DNA of 12,398 bases from Chloroflexota bacterium. GTDB lineage: Bacteria; Chloroflexota; Dehalococcoidia; SZUA-161; SpSt-899. A program made the position numbers and the translations under genes. This document shows, piece by piece, positions 1 to 6,126 of this stretch; positions within the stretch are counted from its first letter, which is position 1; every line of letters starts with the position of its first letter. The notes below the pieces were generated by a model. The model saw nothing but the letters and a program-made list of their open reading frames with translations, did not search any database and was not told the DNA's origin. The DNA lies in NCBI GenBank assembly GCA_018725455.1, contig QLUN01000013.1:1-12398 (forward strand), given 5' to 3'.

Positions 1-2
1 TA

Positions 3-962
3 GTGCTGGTGATCACCGGAATAGGGCTTGCCTGCGGGTTATTGATATACCTCGTATATGTGGTGATACCGCGTAAGGTGCTAGGACTCGAGAAAACAGA
101 GGAGTTAAGCGGCATCCTGCCCGGGGTGAACTGTGGCGCCTGTGGTAAACCAGGCTGCTTTGCTTATGCCCAGGCGCTGACAAAGAATGCAGGTCTGATG
201 CTTAAGACCCCGTGTGCCCCGCTGTTGCAGGATACTGAGGGGCTGGAGCGCCTGGAGAAGGCTCTCGGACTGACCCTGGATGCATCAGCGATGAGCAAGA
301 AGGCTCTTATCCATTGTAGTGGGAACTCGGGGGTGATATACAATTACTCGGGAGTTGCTACATGTAAGGGGGCAGCCCTGCTTCTCGGGGGATATAAGAA
401 GTGCCCCTACGCCTGCCTCGGCCTTAGAGACTGTTTGGAGGTGTGTCCCCAGGACGCCATCACAGTCAAGAGTCAAGAGTCAAGAGTCCCGGGGAGGGTG
501 AGGGACTCTCGACTCCAGACTGTCGACTCCAGACTGCAAGGGAGGGGGACTCCAGAGCGAAGCATCTCCAGAGCGAAGCATCTCCAGAGCGAAGCCTCTC
601 CCGACTCGGTGGCCGTTATAGACCTGGAGAAGTGTAATGGGTGCGGGCTTTGTTTAGTCGAGTGCCCACTGAACCTCATCGAGCTGGTTCCAGCGAGTAC
701 AAAGATTGCCTTTCTCTGTAACTATGAGCCGTTAAGGGATATTCCGGGTAGGGAGAAGTGTGACAGCGGTTGTATCCACTGTCGGAAGTGTTATAAGAGT
801 TGTGAATACGGGGCAATAGTATGGAATAAGGAGAGGGCCTTGCCTGAATTTGATATTGAGAAATGCACCCTTTGCCGTAAATGTATCGAGGCGTGTGAGC
901 AGAATACGCTGGCCGATTTCACCCTGCATAGCGATAGATCCGTCGCAGGTATAAAGCCGTAA
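3..962 (+). CDS. rnfB: RnfB-like polyferredoxin (electron-transport complex subunit B type), possibly 5'-truncated
   Basis: RnfB carries electrons from ferredoxin into the membrane-bound Rnf complex. Residues 1-22 form a hydrophobic anchor. The RnfB-type four-iron domain follows, with Cys44, Cys47, Cys52 and Cys71. Conserved RnfB-like Cys105, Cys121 and the CPYAC...CLEVCP cluster come at residues 134-149. Three ferredoxin-type CxxCxxCxxxC clusters lie at about 211-221, 257-267 and 288-298. Residues 155-202 are not RnfB-like; they are encoded by a repeat element (see 465-605) lodged between the second and third cluster regions. At 319 residues the protein is about 48 longer than its recognisable domains need. 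The GTG at position 3 may be an internal codon, because the window starts two bases upstream. No other rnf gene is visible, so Rnf membership is inferred; a stand-alone membrane polyferredoxin is the alternative. The TAA stop lies inside a downstream repeat. Confidence 0.8.
   Translation: MLVITGIGLACGLLIYLVYVVIPRKVLGLEKTEELSGILPGVNCGACGKPGCFAYAQALTKNAGLMLKTPCAPLLQDTEGLERLEKALGLTLDASAMSKKALIHCSGNSGVIYNYSGVATCKGAALLLGGYKKCPYACLGLRDCLEVCPQDAITVKSQESRVPGRVRDSRLQTVDSRLQGRGTPERSISRAKHLQSEASPDSVAVIDLEKCNGCGLCLVECPLNLIELVPASTKIAFLCNYEPLRDIPGREKCDSGCIHCRKCYKSCEYGAIVWNKERALPEFDIEKCTLCRKCIEACEQNTLADFTLHSDRSVAGIKP
465..605 (+). repeat. Heptad-palindrome element, in-frame insertion in the rnfB-like gene
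   Basis: Three AAGAGTC heptads (468-488) are followed by an inverted repeat: the arm at 477-490 pairs with 502-515 in 13 of 14 positions, around a G-rich loop at 491-501. Two exact 14-bp copies of TCGACTCCAGACTG follow (509-536), then the core GGGAGGGGGACT (540-551). Last come three 16-bp units CTCCAGAGCGAAGCAT (550-565, 566-581, and 582-597 with one change). The whole is translated as about 48 residues, including SQESR, DSRLQTVDSRLQ and LQSEASPDS. The 16-bp unit recurs in mutS at 11083-11098 with one mismatch. Confidence 0.93.
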
Positions 963-1025
963 GGGTTCGATTTATCGAACCCGCAATGTCGAGCGTCCTG
1001 TAAGGGTTCGACTTATCGAACCCGC
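959..1025. repeat. Pair of near-identical 20-bp hairpin repeats spanning the rnfB-like stop codon
   Basis: GGGTTCGATTTATCGAACCC (963-982) is a 9-bp perfect inverted repeat with a TT loop. The second copy (1004-1023) differs by one base (T to C at the ninth position). Including flanks, 26 bases match (959-984 and 1000-1025) with that single difference. The shared flank contains TAA; in the first copy this TAA is the stop codon of the upstream gene. There is no T-tract after either hairpin, so a classical intrinsic terminator is not supported. A dispersed palindromic repeat or an mRNA-end stabiliser fits better. Confidence 0.85.
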
Positions 1026-1040
1026 GGGGAATATATATCT

Positions 1041-1172
1041 AAACCGACTCAGCCGAAAATTGTCGTTGCCATTCCCTGCTTCAACACCGAGCGCTCCATT
1101 AGCAAACAAAAGCAACACGCAAGCAGGCTGAATAGTTACATTTGTTATGATTTAAGGAAGCATCCGGAGTAA
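1041..1172 (+). pseudogene. Probable remnant of a family 2 glycosyltransferase N-terminus
   Basis: In the frame starting at 1041 the translation reads KPTQPKIVVAIPCFNTERSI up to position 1100. This resembles the first beta strand and nucleotide-binding start of family 2 glycosyltransferases of the dolichol-phosphate mannosyltransferase type (a run such as KIVVAIPxYNEExxI). After that the frame reads unrelated residues and stops at TAA 1170-1172. There is no in-frame ATG upstream, no downstream catalytic DxD region and no ribosome site. I infer a decayed fragment cut at both ends. The match rests on about 16 residues recalled from the family and could be chance. Confidence 0.42.
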
Positions 1173-1230
1173 ATTAAGGCAATCTTTGAATTCAAGGTAA
1201 TTTTCTTGTCCGGGTTAGGGGGTATGAGTT

Positions 1231-2547
1231 GTGACCGGTATCAATCCGGAGAATAAATCCGGGGTTCCCGAAAACCTCCTGGCCAGAATCTGGAAGGGTC
1301 AATGGGTGCAGAAGGGTGCCCTTCCTACGAGTGACGGCCGGATGGTGAGGGTGCGTTCGCCCGGGATAGAGAACAGGGATAGCGGCCCCGATTTTCTCGG
1401 AGCCATCATCATTCTCGATGATGAGATACTCCAGGGCGATGTTGAACTCCACGTGAAGTCAGGCGACTGGAGGGCACATGGCCACCACCTCGATCCGCAT
1501 TTCAACAGTGTGATTCTCCAGGTGGTATTATGGGACGATGCCAAGAAGCCCGCTCAACTTGAAAGCGGAGAGCTGGCCCCAACCTTACCATTACACGACT
1601 ACCTCAACGGCTCAATGGATGAGCTTTCGCTGCGGGCGATAACCCCCCTTGCCCCCTGCCGTGACATTGGGAGTCAGTACGGAGAAGGAAGAATCGGCGA
1701 AATCCTGGATCGGTGTGGCGAGGAGCGGTTCTATTTGAAGTCGGCTTTCTTTGAGGTGGGTTTGATCCTCGATGAGCCGGCGCAGGTCTTGTACCACGGC
1801 GTGATGGGAGCTCTCGGATATACGAAGAATAAGAAGCCTTTTCAGGAGCTGGCGCGCCGCCTGCCACTTCGTGTTTTGGAGAGCATTGCGGCAGAACAGG
1901 AGCTCGGGAGCAGAAGGCTTGTGCTCCAGGCTCTGCTTCTGGGTGGGGCGGGGTTGCTGCCTTCGCAATGCGGGGAGAGGTCGAGATTTGGGGGTTTGAA
2001 GCCGCCATCGGAGCTGGGGGCAATCTGGTGTTCCTTGAATGCCGAAAATGCTATGAGCTACGCCGACTGGCACCTCCTCCGGATACATCCCAGGAATTTC
2101 CCCTCGCGGCGACTGCTGGCAGCGGGACATCTCTTCGACCGCTATTTGAACCGAGGTTTGCTTGAAGGGATAGTCAAGCTCGTGGAGGGGGCAAAGCCCG
2201 GCAAAGGTGTGACCGAGATTGAGTCCGGCTTTCTGATCCCCGACCTCATCGGGCGAGGGCGGGCACGGGAGATCACGGTGAATGTGGTTTTGCCATTTTC
2301 CCTCGCCTGGGCGGAGACCGATTCACAGCCGAAGTTCAGCGAGCATACTCTGAAGCTGTATCGAACCTATCCCCGGCTGGGTGAAAATCGGATAACCCGG
2401 TACCTGGGCAAGCTTTTCTGGGGTGCGGGGAAGCCAAAGGTTGTAAGCTCGGCGCTGCGCCAGCAGGGATTGATTCATCTCTACCAGACCTTCTGTCAGG
2501 AGCAGAGATGTGGGGTCTGCCCGGTTAATGTTAGGTGGATAGACTGA
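1231..2547 (+). CDS. DUF2851 family protein
   Basis: This 438-residue protein has the hallmarks of DUF2851, a family of unknown function. They are GPDF (52-55), GDVELHVKSGDW (69-80), HGHHLDPHFNSVILQVV (83-99), a GYTKNKKPFQELARRLP segment (196-212), and RIHPRNFPSRRL (284-295). The C-terminus ends with FCQEQRCGVCP, giving Cys422, Cys427 and Cys430, which could bind metal. The early acidic residues followed by ELHVK loosely resemble a PD-(D/E)xK nuclease core, but the spacing is not canonical and I would not assign nuclease activity. The GTG start at 1231 is supported by AGGGGG at 1217-1222. The stop codon at 2545-2547 lies inside a heptad-type repeat. There are no partners in the window that explain its role. 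Confidence 0.82.
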   Translation: MTGINPENKSGVPENLLARIWKGQWVQKGALPTSDGRMVRVRSPGIENRDSGPDFLGAIIILDDEILQGDVELHVKSGDWRAHGHHLDPHFNSVILQVVLWDDAKKPAQLESGELAPTLPLHDYLNGSMDELSLRAITPLAPCRDIGSQYGEGRIGEILDRCGEERFYLKSAFFEVGLILDEPAQVLYHGVMGALGYTKNKKPFQELARRLPLRVLESIAAEQELGSRRLVLQALLLGGAGLLPSQCGERSRFGGLKPPSELGAIWCSLNAENAMSYADWHLLRIHPRNFPSRRLLAAGHLFDRYLNRGLLEGIVKLVEGAKPGKGVTEIESGFLIPDLIGRGRAREITVNVVLPFSLAWAETDSQPKFSEHTLKLYRTYPRLGENRITRYLGKLFWGAGKPKVVSSALRQQGLIHLYQTFCQEQRCGVCPVNVRWID

Positions 2548-2597
2548 AGACTGTTAGGCTATTAGTAGGCTATTAGGCTCCTTCAGCCTTCAGCCTG
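2542..2597. repeat. Intergenic heptad/tandem repeat element
   Basis: Two heptads, GACTGAA and GACTGTT (2542-2555), are followed by an exact 11-bp tandem TAGGCTATTAG (2555-2565 and 2566-2576) and two CCTTCAG heptads (2580-2586, 2587-2593). The left arm CTGAAGACTG (2544-2553) matches the complement of the right arm (2584-2593) at 9 of 10 positions. The layout resembles the intragenic elements but lacks the GGGAGGGGGACT core. The element includes the TGA stop of the DUF2851 gene. Confidence 0.7.
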
Positions 2598-2602
2598 TAT
2601 AT

Positions 2603-2608
2603 GGAGGG
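2603..2608 (+). promoter_or_regulatory. Ribosome binding site that sets the Trm112-like start
   Basis: GGAGGG lies 7 bases upstream of the ATG at 2616. An in-frame ATG at 2601 would place this strong site inside the gene, so 2616 is the better start. Confidence 0.75.
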
Positions 2609-2615
2609 TGATCCA

Positions 2616-2798
2616 ATGAAAAAGGAACTCATGGAGATACTAGCCTGTCCGATGTGCAAGAACTCTCTCGAACTCACTGTTGAGGAAGAGGATGATAGGG
2701 AGGTGATTAGCGGCTCGCTCTACTGCGCCAACTGCTCAGAGCGCTATCCCATCAAGAACACCATCCCGAATCTCCTTCCACCAGACATCCGTGATTGA
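2616..2798 (+). CDS. Trm112-like zinc-ribbon protein (YcaR/Trm112p family)
   Basis: A 60-residue protein with two CxxC pairs (Cys11/Cys14 and Cys37/Cys40) in the context EILACPMCK...LYCANCSERYPIKNTIPNLLP, the typical Trm112/YcaR arrangement. In eukaryotes and archaea Trm112 is a small zinc-binding activator of several methyltransferases acting on tRNA, rRNA and release factor. The role of the bacterial homologues is less clear. The conserved end, YPI..GIPxLLP in most members, appears here as YPIKNTIPNLLP. The gene sits 68 bases after DUF2851, beyond the intergenic repeat, and may be co-transcribed with it. No methyltransferase partner is visible in the window. Confidence 0.85.
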   Translation: MKKELMEILACPMCKNSLELTVEEEDDREVISGSLYCANCSERYPIKNTIPNLLPPDIRD

Positions 2799-2862
2799 GC
2801 CATCAGGCTCTAAAGAGTGAAGACTTGCCTGCCTGCCCCTCAATTATGAGTGGGCCGAAGAA

Positions 2863-3267
2863 ATGATGTGGCGTGAAATGAACCTTCGTAAGCACGGTGG
2901 CAAGCAGAAAGGCCAGACCCTGATCGAGGTAGTGGTGGCCCTGGCTCTGATAGCCCTAATTATACCCGCTACGTTCACCGCGCTATCAGCGGCGATAACC
3001 AGTGCCGATCGGGTCCGCGACCGTTCTGTAATGCTGGAGTTAATTCAGGCCCAGATGGAGAGTATCCAGGGGCAGGAATTTCGTCCTGGCGGGGATTATG
3101 ATGTTATTTCCCTTCCCGTGGGTTTCGCCATTGAGGTAGAGGTTGTCCCGGTGCCCCTATTCTACCCCGATGGCACTCCTGCTGAGGTGATAATACAGCG
3201 GATCACAATCACGCTCACCGGTCGCCACCGCTCGTTGGAGATGGAAGGATATAAAGTAAGGCGATGA
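2863..3267 (+). CDS. Type IV prepilin-like / GspI-PilV-like minor pseudopilin
   Basis: The N-terminus has a positively charged leader ending KG, then QTLIEVVVALALIALIIPATFTAL, a class III prepilin cleavage and methylation site. It has Gly at -1, Gln instead of Phe at +1, and Glu at +5. The long hydrophobic helix and short globular part (134 residues) fit minor pilins of the PilV/GspI kind. The leader is 17 residues from the ATG at 2863 or 12 from the ATG at 2878; no strong ribosome site separates them. The stop overlaps the next gene's start as ATGA, so translational coupling is likely. It is the first of three pilin-like genes in the order I, J, K, which elsewhere form the tip of type II secretion pseudopili or type IV pili. 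Confidence 0.8.
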   Translation: MMWREMNLRKHGGKQKGQTLIEVVVALALIALIIPATFTALSAAITSADRVRDRSVMLELIQAQMESIQGQEFRPGGDYDVISLPVGFAIEVEVVPVPLFYPDGTPAEVIIQRITITLTGRHRSLEMEGYKVRR

Positions 3268-3752
3268 GAGGACACGAGAAAGGTCTTACCCTGATAGAGA
3301 TTGTGATAGCGATGACGATCGGTGCCATGGTTGTTGCCATTATGGTTCCGGCCACCCAGATGATGATGCGGCTGGGACCCCGAATGGATAACGAACTGGC
3401 GGTGATGCACGACCTCGACTTCGCACGTCGCTGGATCACGAGGGATGGACAGGCTTTTCAGAGCTTCGCCCCGCTGCCCAGCCCGGGATACGGACGGTTC
3501 GTGTGGACCGATTACATCGGTGACTCGCCGGTGAAGTTTGAGGTAACCTATCTCTTTGATGTTGGCAACACCTCGCTTATTCGGGAGGAAAGGCGTGATG
3601 GGGTGGTGAAATCCACCCTCAGGATAGCGCGAAATATTCAAACCGAGAAAGATGTGAAGTTTGAAGTCCCAGATGGTGTAGTCAGGGTAAAGATTACCTC
3701 TACCGCAGGGAATGTATCTCGAAGAGTAGATATAATTGTTGCCCGTCGGTAG
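3264..3752 (+). CDS. Type IV prepilin-like / GspJ-PilW-like minor pseudopilin
   Basis: A 162-residue protein with leader MRGHEKG, followed by LTLIEIVIAMTIGAMVVAIMVPAT: Gly at -1, Leu at +1, Glu at +5, then a single hydrophobic helix. This is a prepilin peptidase substrate. The C-terminal part has alternating beta-strand-like stretches (VKFEVTYLFD, VKFEVPDGVVRVKITSTAG), as in PilW/GspJ globular domains. It starts within the stop of the preceding pilin gene (4-base overlap), so it is part of the same transcript. No peptidase, ATPase or inner-membrane platform gene is in the window. The assembly machine must be encoded elsewhere. Confidence 0.8.
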   Translation: MRGHEKGLTLIEIVIAMTIGAMVVAIMVPATQMMMRLGPRMDNELAVMHDLDFARRWITRDGQAFQSFAPLPSPGYGRFVWTDYIGDSPVKFEVTYLFDVGNTSLIREERRDGVVKSTLRIARNIQTEKDVKFEVPDGVVRVKITSTAGNVSRRVDIIVARR

Positions 3753-3778
3753 TGGTCATTGGGCGTCGGAGATAATCC

Positions 3779-4726
3779 GTGAGTCTTAAAGATGAGCAGG
3801 GGCAGGCCCTCGTATATGTCCTCATTTACATGGTGGTGGGGTTGCTACTGCTGGCCTTGCTGGTGCCCCTTCTCGACGCGGGCGTTCGCCGACAGCTTGC
3901 CAGTCGGGAGCTGGTGATGGCTGGCTATGCCGCTGAGGCAGGCGTAAGCAGAGTAATGGCTGATCTTATTCGCGGGGCGGATGCCCTCAGCCTTCATTAT
4001 ACCGTTCCCAAGATCACTGTCAATCGCCACACGCCCACCATCGTTATCCATGTGGCGACCATTGCTCTTCCCTCCGAGCAGACTTTTGTCGATCCCGGTG
4101 TTCGGGACCCTTACCTGCGCGTGATTCCCGCGGGCGAGGGCTATTTGATGCGGCTTCATCATGTAAAGCCAGGCGAACTCAGGGTTAACTGGGCATATAG
4201 CCCCGCCGGCCTGACGAGGCTGGGCATCTGGAAGGGAACCCCTGGGGTTGCGGGGAGAATTTATGCTTGGCCGGGGCAGGAGCCGCTGGCAATGGCTGAG
4301 TCGAGCAGGGATTACAATCATATCTCGGTGAACATTACTGGGCCCGGCATCTACACCATCGTCTTTTTCAATCCAGGTCGGCCTGTGGGACCACCGAGAG
4401 ATCGGCCTGTGGAACCACCAGGAGATCGGCCTGTGGTCCCACCGAGAGGTCGGCCTGTGGGACCACCGAGAGATCGGCCTGTGGAACCACCAGGAGATCG
4501 GCCTGTGGGACCTAGCAAGGAGACGAGTCTCTTTGGGAGGGGGGGAATCAGGTATACCTGGATATATGTCAGGGCTCATCAGGATTATGTCATCACGGCC
4601 ACCGCTGGCGAGGTCAGTGTCTCGGCCTTTGTGCGTCAGGTTCCGGGGTTCTCGGAACCGCACTTCGGGGATAAGGGGAGCTGGATCACCAACGAGGTAT
4701 CTGTTTACTCCTGGCGCCCTCCTTGA
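3779..4726 (+). CDS. PilX/GspK-like pilin-related protein with Pro/Arg-rich octapeptide repeats
   Basis: The N-terminus has QGQALVYVLIYMVVGLLLLALLV, a hydrophobic helix after a Gly-Gln junction but with Tyr, not Glu, at +5. A missing Glu5 is typical of GspK. YAAEAGVSRVMADL (about residues 55-68) is typical of PilX-like proteins. The rest looks like a beta-rich extracellular domain (GPGIYTIVFFNP ... RYTWIYVRAHQDYVITATAGEVSV). Between these strands lie six octapeptides of the RPVGPPRD type (residues 201-248, from 4379-4522). GTG 3779 is preceded by GGAG at 3768-3771, spacing 7. The gap to the previous gene is 26 bases, so it is likely one operon. The protein is expected to be surface-exposed if assembled. 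The PilX/GspK label is a family-level inference. Confidence 0.68.
   Translation: MSLKDEQGQALVYVLIYMVVGLLLLALLVPLLDAGVRRQLASRELVMAGYAAEAGVSRVMADLIRGADALSLHYTVPKITVNRHTPTIVIHVATIALPSEQTFVDPGVRDPYLRVIPAGEGYLMRLHHVKPGELRVNWAYSPAGLTRLGIWKGTPGVAGRIYAWPGQEPLAMAESSRDYNHISVNITGPGIYTIVFFNPGRPVGPPRDRPVEPPGDRPVVPPRGRPVGPPRDRPVEPPGDRPVGPSKETSLFGRGGIRYTWIYVRAHQDYVITATAGEVSVSAFVRQVPGFSEPHFGDKGSWITNEVSVYSWRPP
4379..4522 (+). repeat. Six 24-bp tandem repeats within the pilin-like gene
   Basis: Units begin CGGCCTGTGG every 24 bases at 4379, 4403, 4427, 4451, 4475 and 4499, encoding RPVGPPRD, RPVEPPGD, RPVVPPRG, RPVGPPRD, RPVEPPGD and RPVGPSKE. Units 1-2 and 4-5 encode the same pair, giving a 72-bp higher-order period. 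Changes in copy number keep the reading frame. GGTCCCAC (4435-4442) and GTGGGACC (4457-4464) form a perfect 8-bp inverted repeat inside the array. Confidence 0.93.
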
Positions 4727-4785
4727 GTGATGCCTGCTATAGTGCAATCACATAGTAATCGGCCTCGGGAGATGCCTCCCACAGA

Positions 4786-4902
4786 TCAACCCCCTCGTAG
4801 CCGGGCACCAGGTGAGGCGGGGTCGGTAAGCGGTGTCCGGCAGGTATAGTGCTCGCAGAGATAGACTGTAGGTAGGTTGTCGATTGGCACGATGCGTTCC
4901 AT
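4786..4902 (-). pseudogene. Probable C-terminal remnant of a YyaL/DUF255-type thioredoxin-domain protein
   Basis: On the minus strand a 38-codon frame starting at 4902 reads MERIVPIDNLPTVYLCEHYT, then CRTPLTDPAS, and ends soon after. The run YLCEHYTCRTPLTDP resembles the very C-terminus of YyaL/spermatogenesis-associated 20-like proteins, where a YVCxxxxCxxPxTDP motif precedes the stop. Nothing upstream matches, because the ferritin-like gene begins immediately. I infer a fragment left by deletion. A second frame in the same stretch is also open, ending VPGYEGVDLWEASPEADYYV and then IAL before a stop at 4743-4745. Either a frameshift or a different origin is possible. Confidence 0.4.
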
Positions 4903-4917
4903 CTGGTGCCGGCGTCA

Positions 4918-5403
4918 TCAAAGGGTGGCCAGTCTCTTCTTAATCTCGGAGAGTTGTCTGAGGTGCAGCTTCTCCTCGGTTATTATCCGCTTTACTGCCG
5001 ACTGCGCTCGCGGAGACATTATGTCTCTCATCTCATAGTAAAACAGTATGGAATCCTTCTCGGCAGCGATGGCCAGTTGCAGTGCCTTGATATCACTATC
5101 CGACTGGGTCGCCATTTCGCTGGCGAGCATTTCATCAGTGAAGACAGCGCTGCTGACCAGTGCTTCAAGATAAGCCGCATATTCACCGGGATAGGTCTCT
5201 GAAGGCTGGTACTTATCGGCTTGAGCAAGCATTCCCTGGAAAATTTGAACGTGCTGTCGTTCCATGTCGCCCAGATATCGAAAGGCGTCACAAGCGACGG
5301 TATTCTCGGTTGACCTTGCTATGACGTCATAGAAGGCGATCCCTCTCCTCTCGATATCGATGGCGATATTGACAAGCTCGCTGCCGGAAAAAGAAATGGA
5401 CAT
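4918..5403 (-). CDS. Ferritin-like diiron (rubrerythrin-family) protein without rubredoxin domain
   Basis: A 161-residue all-helical protein with two ExxH-type ligand sets. Glu18 is followed by DMERQH (Glu48, His51) in the first helix pair. AAEKDSILFYYE (Glu115) is followed by TEEKLH (Glu144, His147) in the second. These are the ligands of rubrerythrin-type diiron centres used for peroxide reduction or iron handling. No CxxC rubredoxin module is present, so an electron donor would be separate. The ATG at 5403 has a G-run ribosome site just upstream on the minus strand; the in-frame TTG at 5433 is less likely. It lies 59 bases downstream of the universal stress protein gene on the same strand, so one stress-related operon is likely. 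Peroxidase activity is inferred, not shown. Confidence 0.82.
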   Translation of the reverse strand: MSISFSGSELVNIAIDIERRGIAFYDVIARSTENTVACDAFRYLGDMERQHVQIFQGMLAQADKYQPSETYPGEYAAYLEALVSSAVFTDEMLASEMATQSDSDIKALQLAIAAEKDSILFYYEMRDIMSPRAQSAVKRIITEEKLHLRQLSEIKKRLATL

Positions 5404-5462
5404 CGGTAGACCCCCCCCTGCGAATTTGTGCAACCAAACCCTAAATCATTTTTTGCCCCGCA

Positions 5463-5906
5463 CTATCGATAGGCAGTCGGGGAAGCCACCAAGACGGGGG
5501 CCACACAATGATGCACCACCCGATCAGCCACGCTGCCGAGGAGCCAGCGCGAAATCCCTGATCTGCTATGGGTGCTCATAATGACCAGGTCCACCTGGTT
5601 ATTCTTGACATAGTCTAGAATCTCTTCGGCGACCTGCCCCCGCACTACGACAGTCTCGGCGGCTATGCCCTCTTGCTTCAGGTCAGCGGCTACCTGAGAT
5701 AGATACTCCCTGGCTGCGGTCTCGGCCTTATTCTCGACGGCACGGCGCCAGTCTTCGCCCATCTCATAAGATTGTCGGATAGGCTCTGCTACCCTGAGCA
5801 AGATCACCTCTGGAACACTACACCCGGTAGCGATGGCCTTAACATGCTTCAGAATGCGCTCCGAGAGTTCCGAACCATCTAATGGTGCCAGTATTTTCTT
5901 GTACAT
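5463..5906 (-). CDS. Universal stress protein (UspA family)
   Basis: This 147-residue protein has the single-domain UspA fold signature: MYKKILAPLDGSELSERIL at the N-terminus, VDLVIMSTHSRSGISRWLLG (about 109-128), then SVADRVVHHCVAPVLV at the end. The last stretch corresponds to the nucleotide-binding GxxGx9G(S/T) motif, with Ser where many ATP-binding members have the first Gly (HGRSG), so ATP binding is plausible but not certain. The start ATG is preceded by AGGAGG five bases upstream. The gene is transcribed from a near-consensus promoter at 5958-5986 and precedes the ferritin-like gene. Such proteins usually support survival under starvation, redox or respiratory stress. Confidence 0.92.
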   Translation of the reverse strand: MYKKILAPLDGSELSERILKHVKAIATGCSVPEVILLRVAEPIRQSYEMGEDWRRAVENKAETAAREYLSQVAADLKQEGIAAETVVVRGQVAEEILDYVKNNQVDLVIMSTHSRSGISRWLLGSVADRVVHHCVAPVLVASPTAYR

Positions 5907-5957
5907 GCCTGCCTCCTCATGTAATGTAATAGTTTAGTTTCTCCAAAAGCTAGGTTC

Positions 5958-5986
5958 AATATACCACATTTCATTAAACCTGTCAA
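5958..5986 (-). promoter_or_regulatory. Sigma-70-type promoter for the usp/ferritin-like operon
   Basis: On the minus strand there is a perfect TTGACA -35 (5981-5986), a 17-bp spacer and a TATATT -10 (5958-5963). This predicts a transcript start near 5950 and a 5' leader of about 45 bases containing AGGAGG. It is the best promoter match in the window. Confidence 0.8.
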
Positions 5987-6078
5987 GCACAATTTTTGGA
6001 AAAACTTACCTGTTACCATGTAATAGATAATCAGGCTGTCCAAAAAGGTGACTCCTTGTTTGCCGGGTGAATCCCGTC

Positions 6079-6108
6079 TTGCTCTCACCCAGCGGTATTT
6101 GCTATACT
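6079..6108 (+). promoter_or_regulatory. Promoter for gatB-secG
   Basis: TTGCTC (6079-6084), an 18-bp spacer, and TATACT (6103-6108). Transcription would begin near 6115, leaving only about 12 bases before the gatB ATG at 6127. No Shine-Dalgarno sequence is visible there, so gatB may be read from a nearly leaderless mRNA. This also argues against the upstream in-frame GTG at 6067 as the start. Confidence 0.6.
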
Positions 6109-6126
6109 AGCCGTACAAACCGCGCT

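Noticed and set aside
3..962. Claim of a complete Rnf respiratory complex
   Set aside because: Only an RnfB-like gene is visible; the neighbours downstream are unrelated.
1604..2130. Two long minus-strand frames opposite DUF2851
   Set aside because: DUF2851 motifs are clear on the plus strand; the opposite frames are Pro/Arg/Ser-rich shadows.
3845..4747. 300-codon open frame on the minus strand
   Set aside because: It is opposite the pilin-like gene. Its apparent repeats are the complement of the 24-bp array, and no family features are present.
4767..4780. GGGAG/CTCCC hairpin as a terminator between convergent operons
   Set aside because: Only a 5-bp stem and no T-run on either strand.
5404..5433. 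TTG start for the ferritin-like protein adding MHKFAGGGLP
   Set aside because: The added codons run through the ribosome-site G-run; ATG 5403 has correct spacing.
6067..6126. Upstream GTG start for gatB at 6067 adding 20 residues
   Set aside because: The extra residues do not look like GatB, and the promoter -10 at 6103-6108 lies within them. The ATG at 6127 begins the conserved MKYETVIGLEVHAQL.
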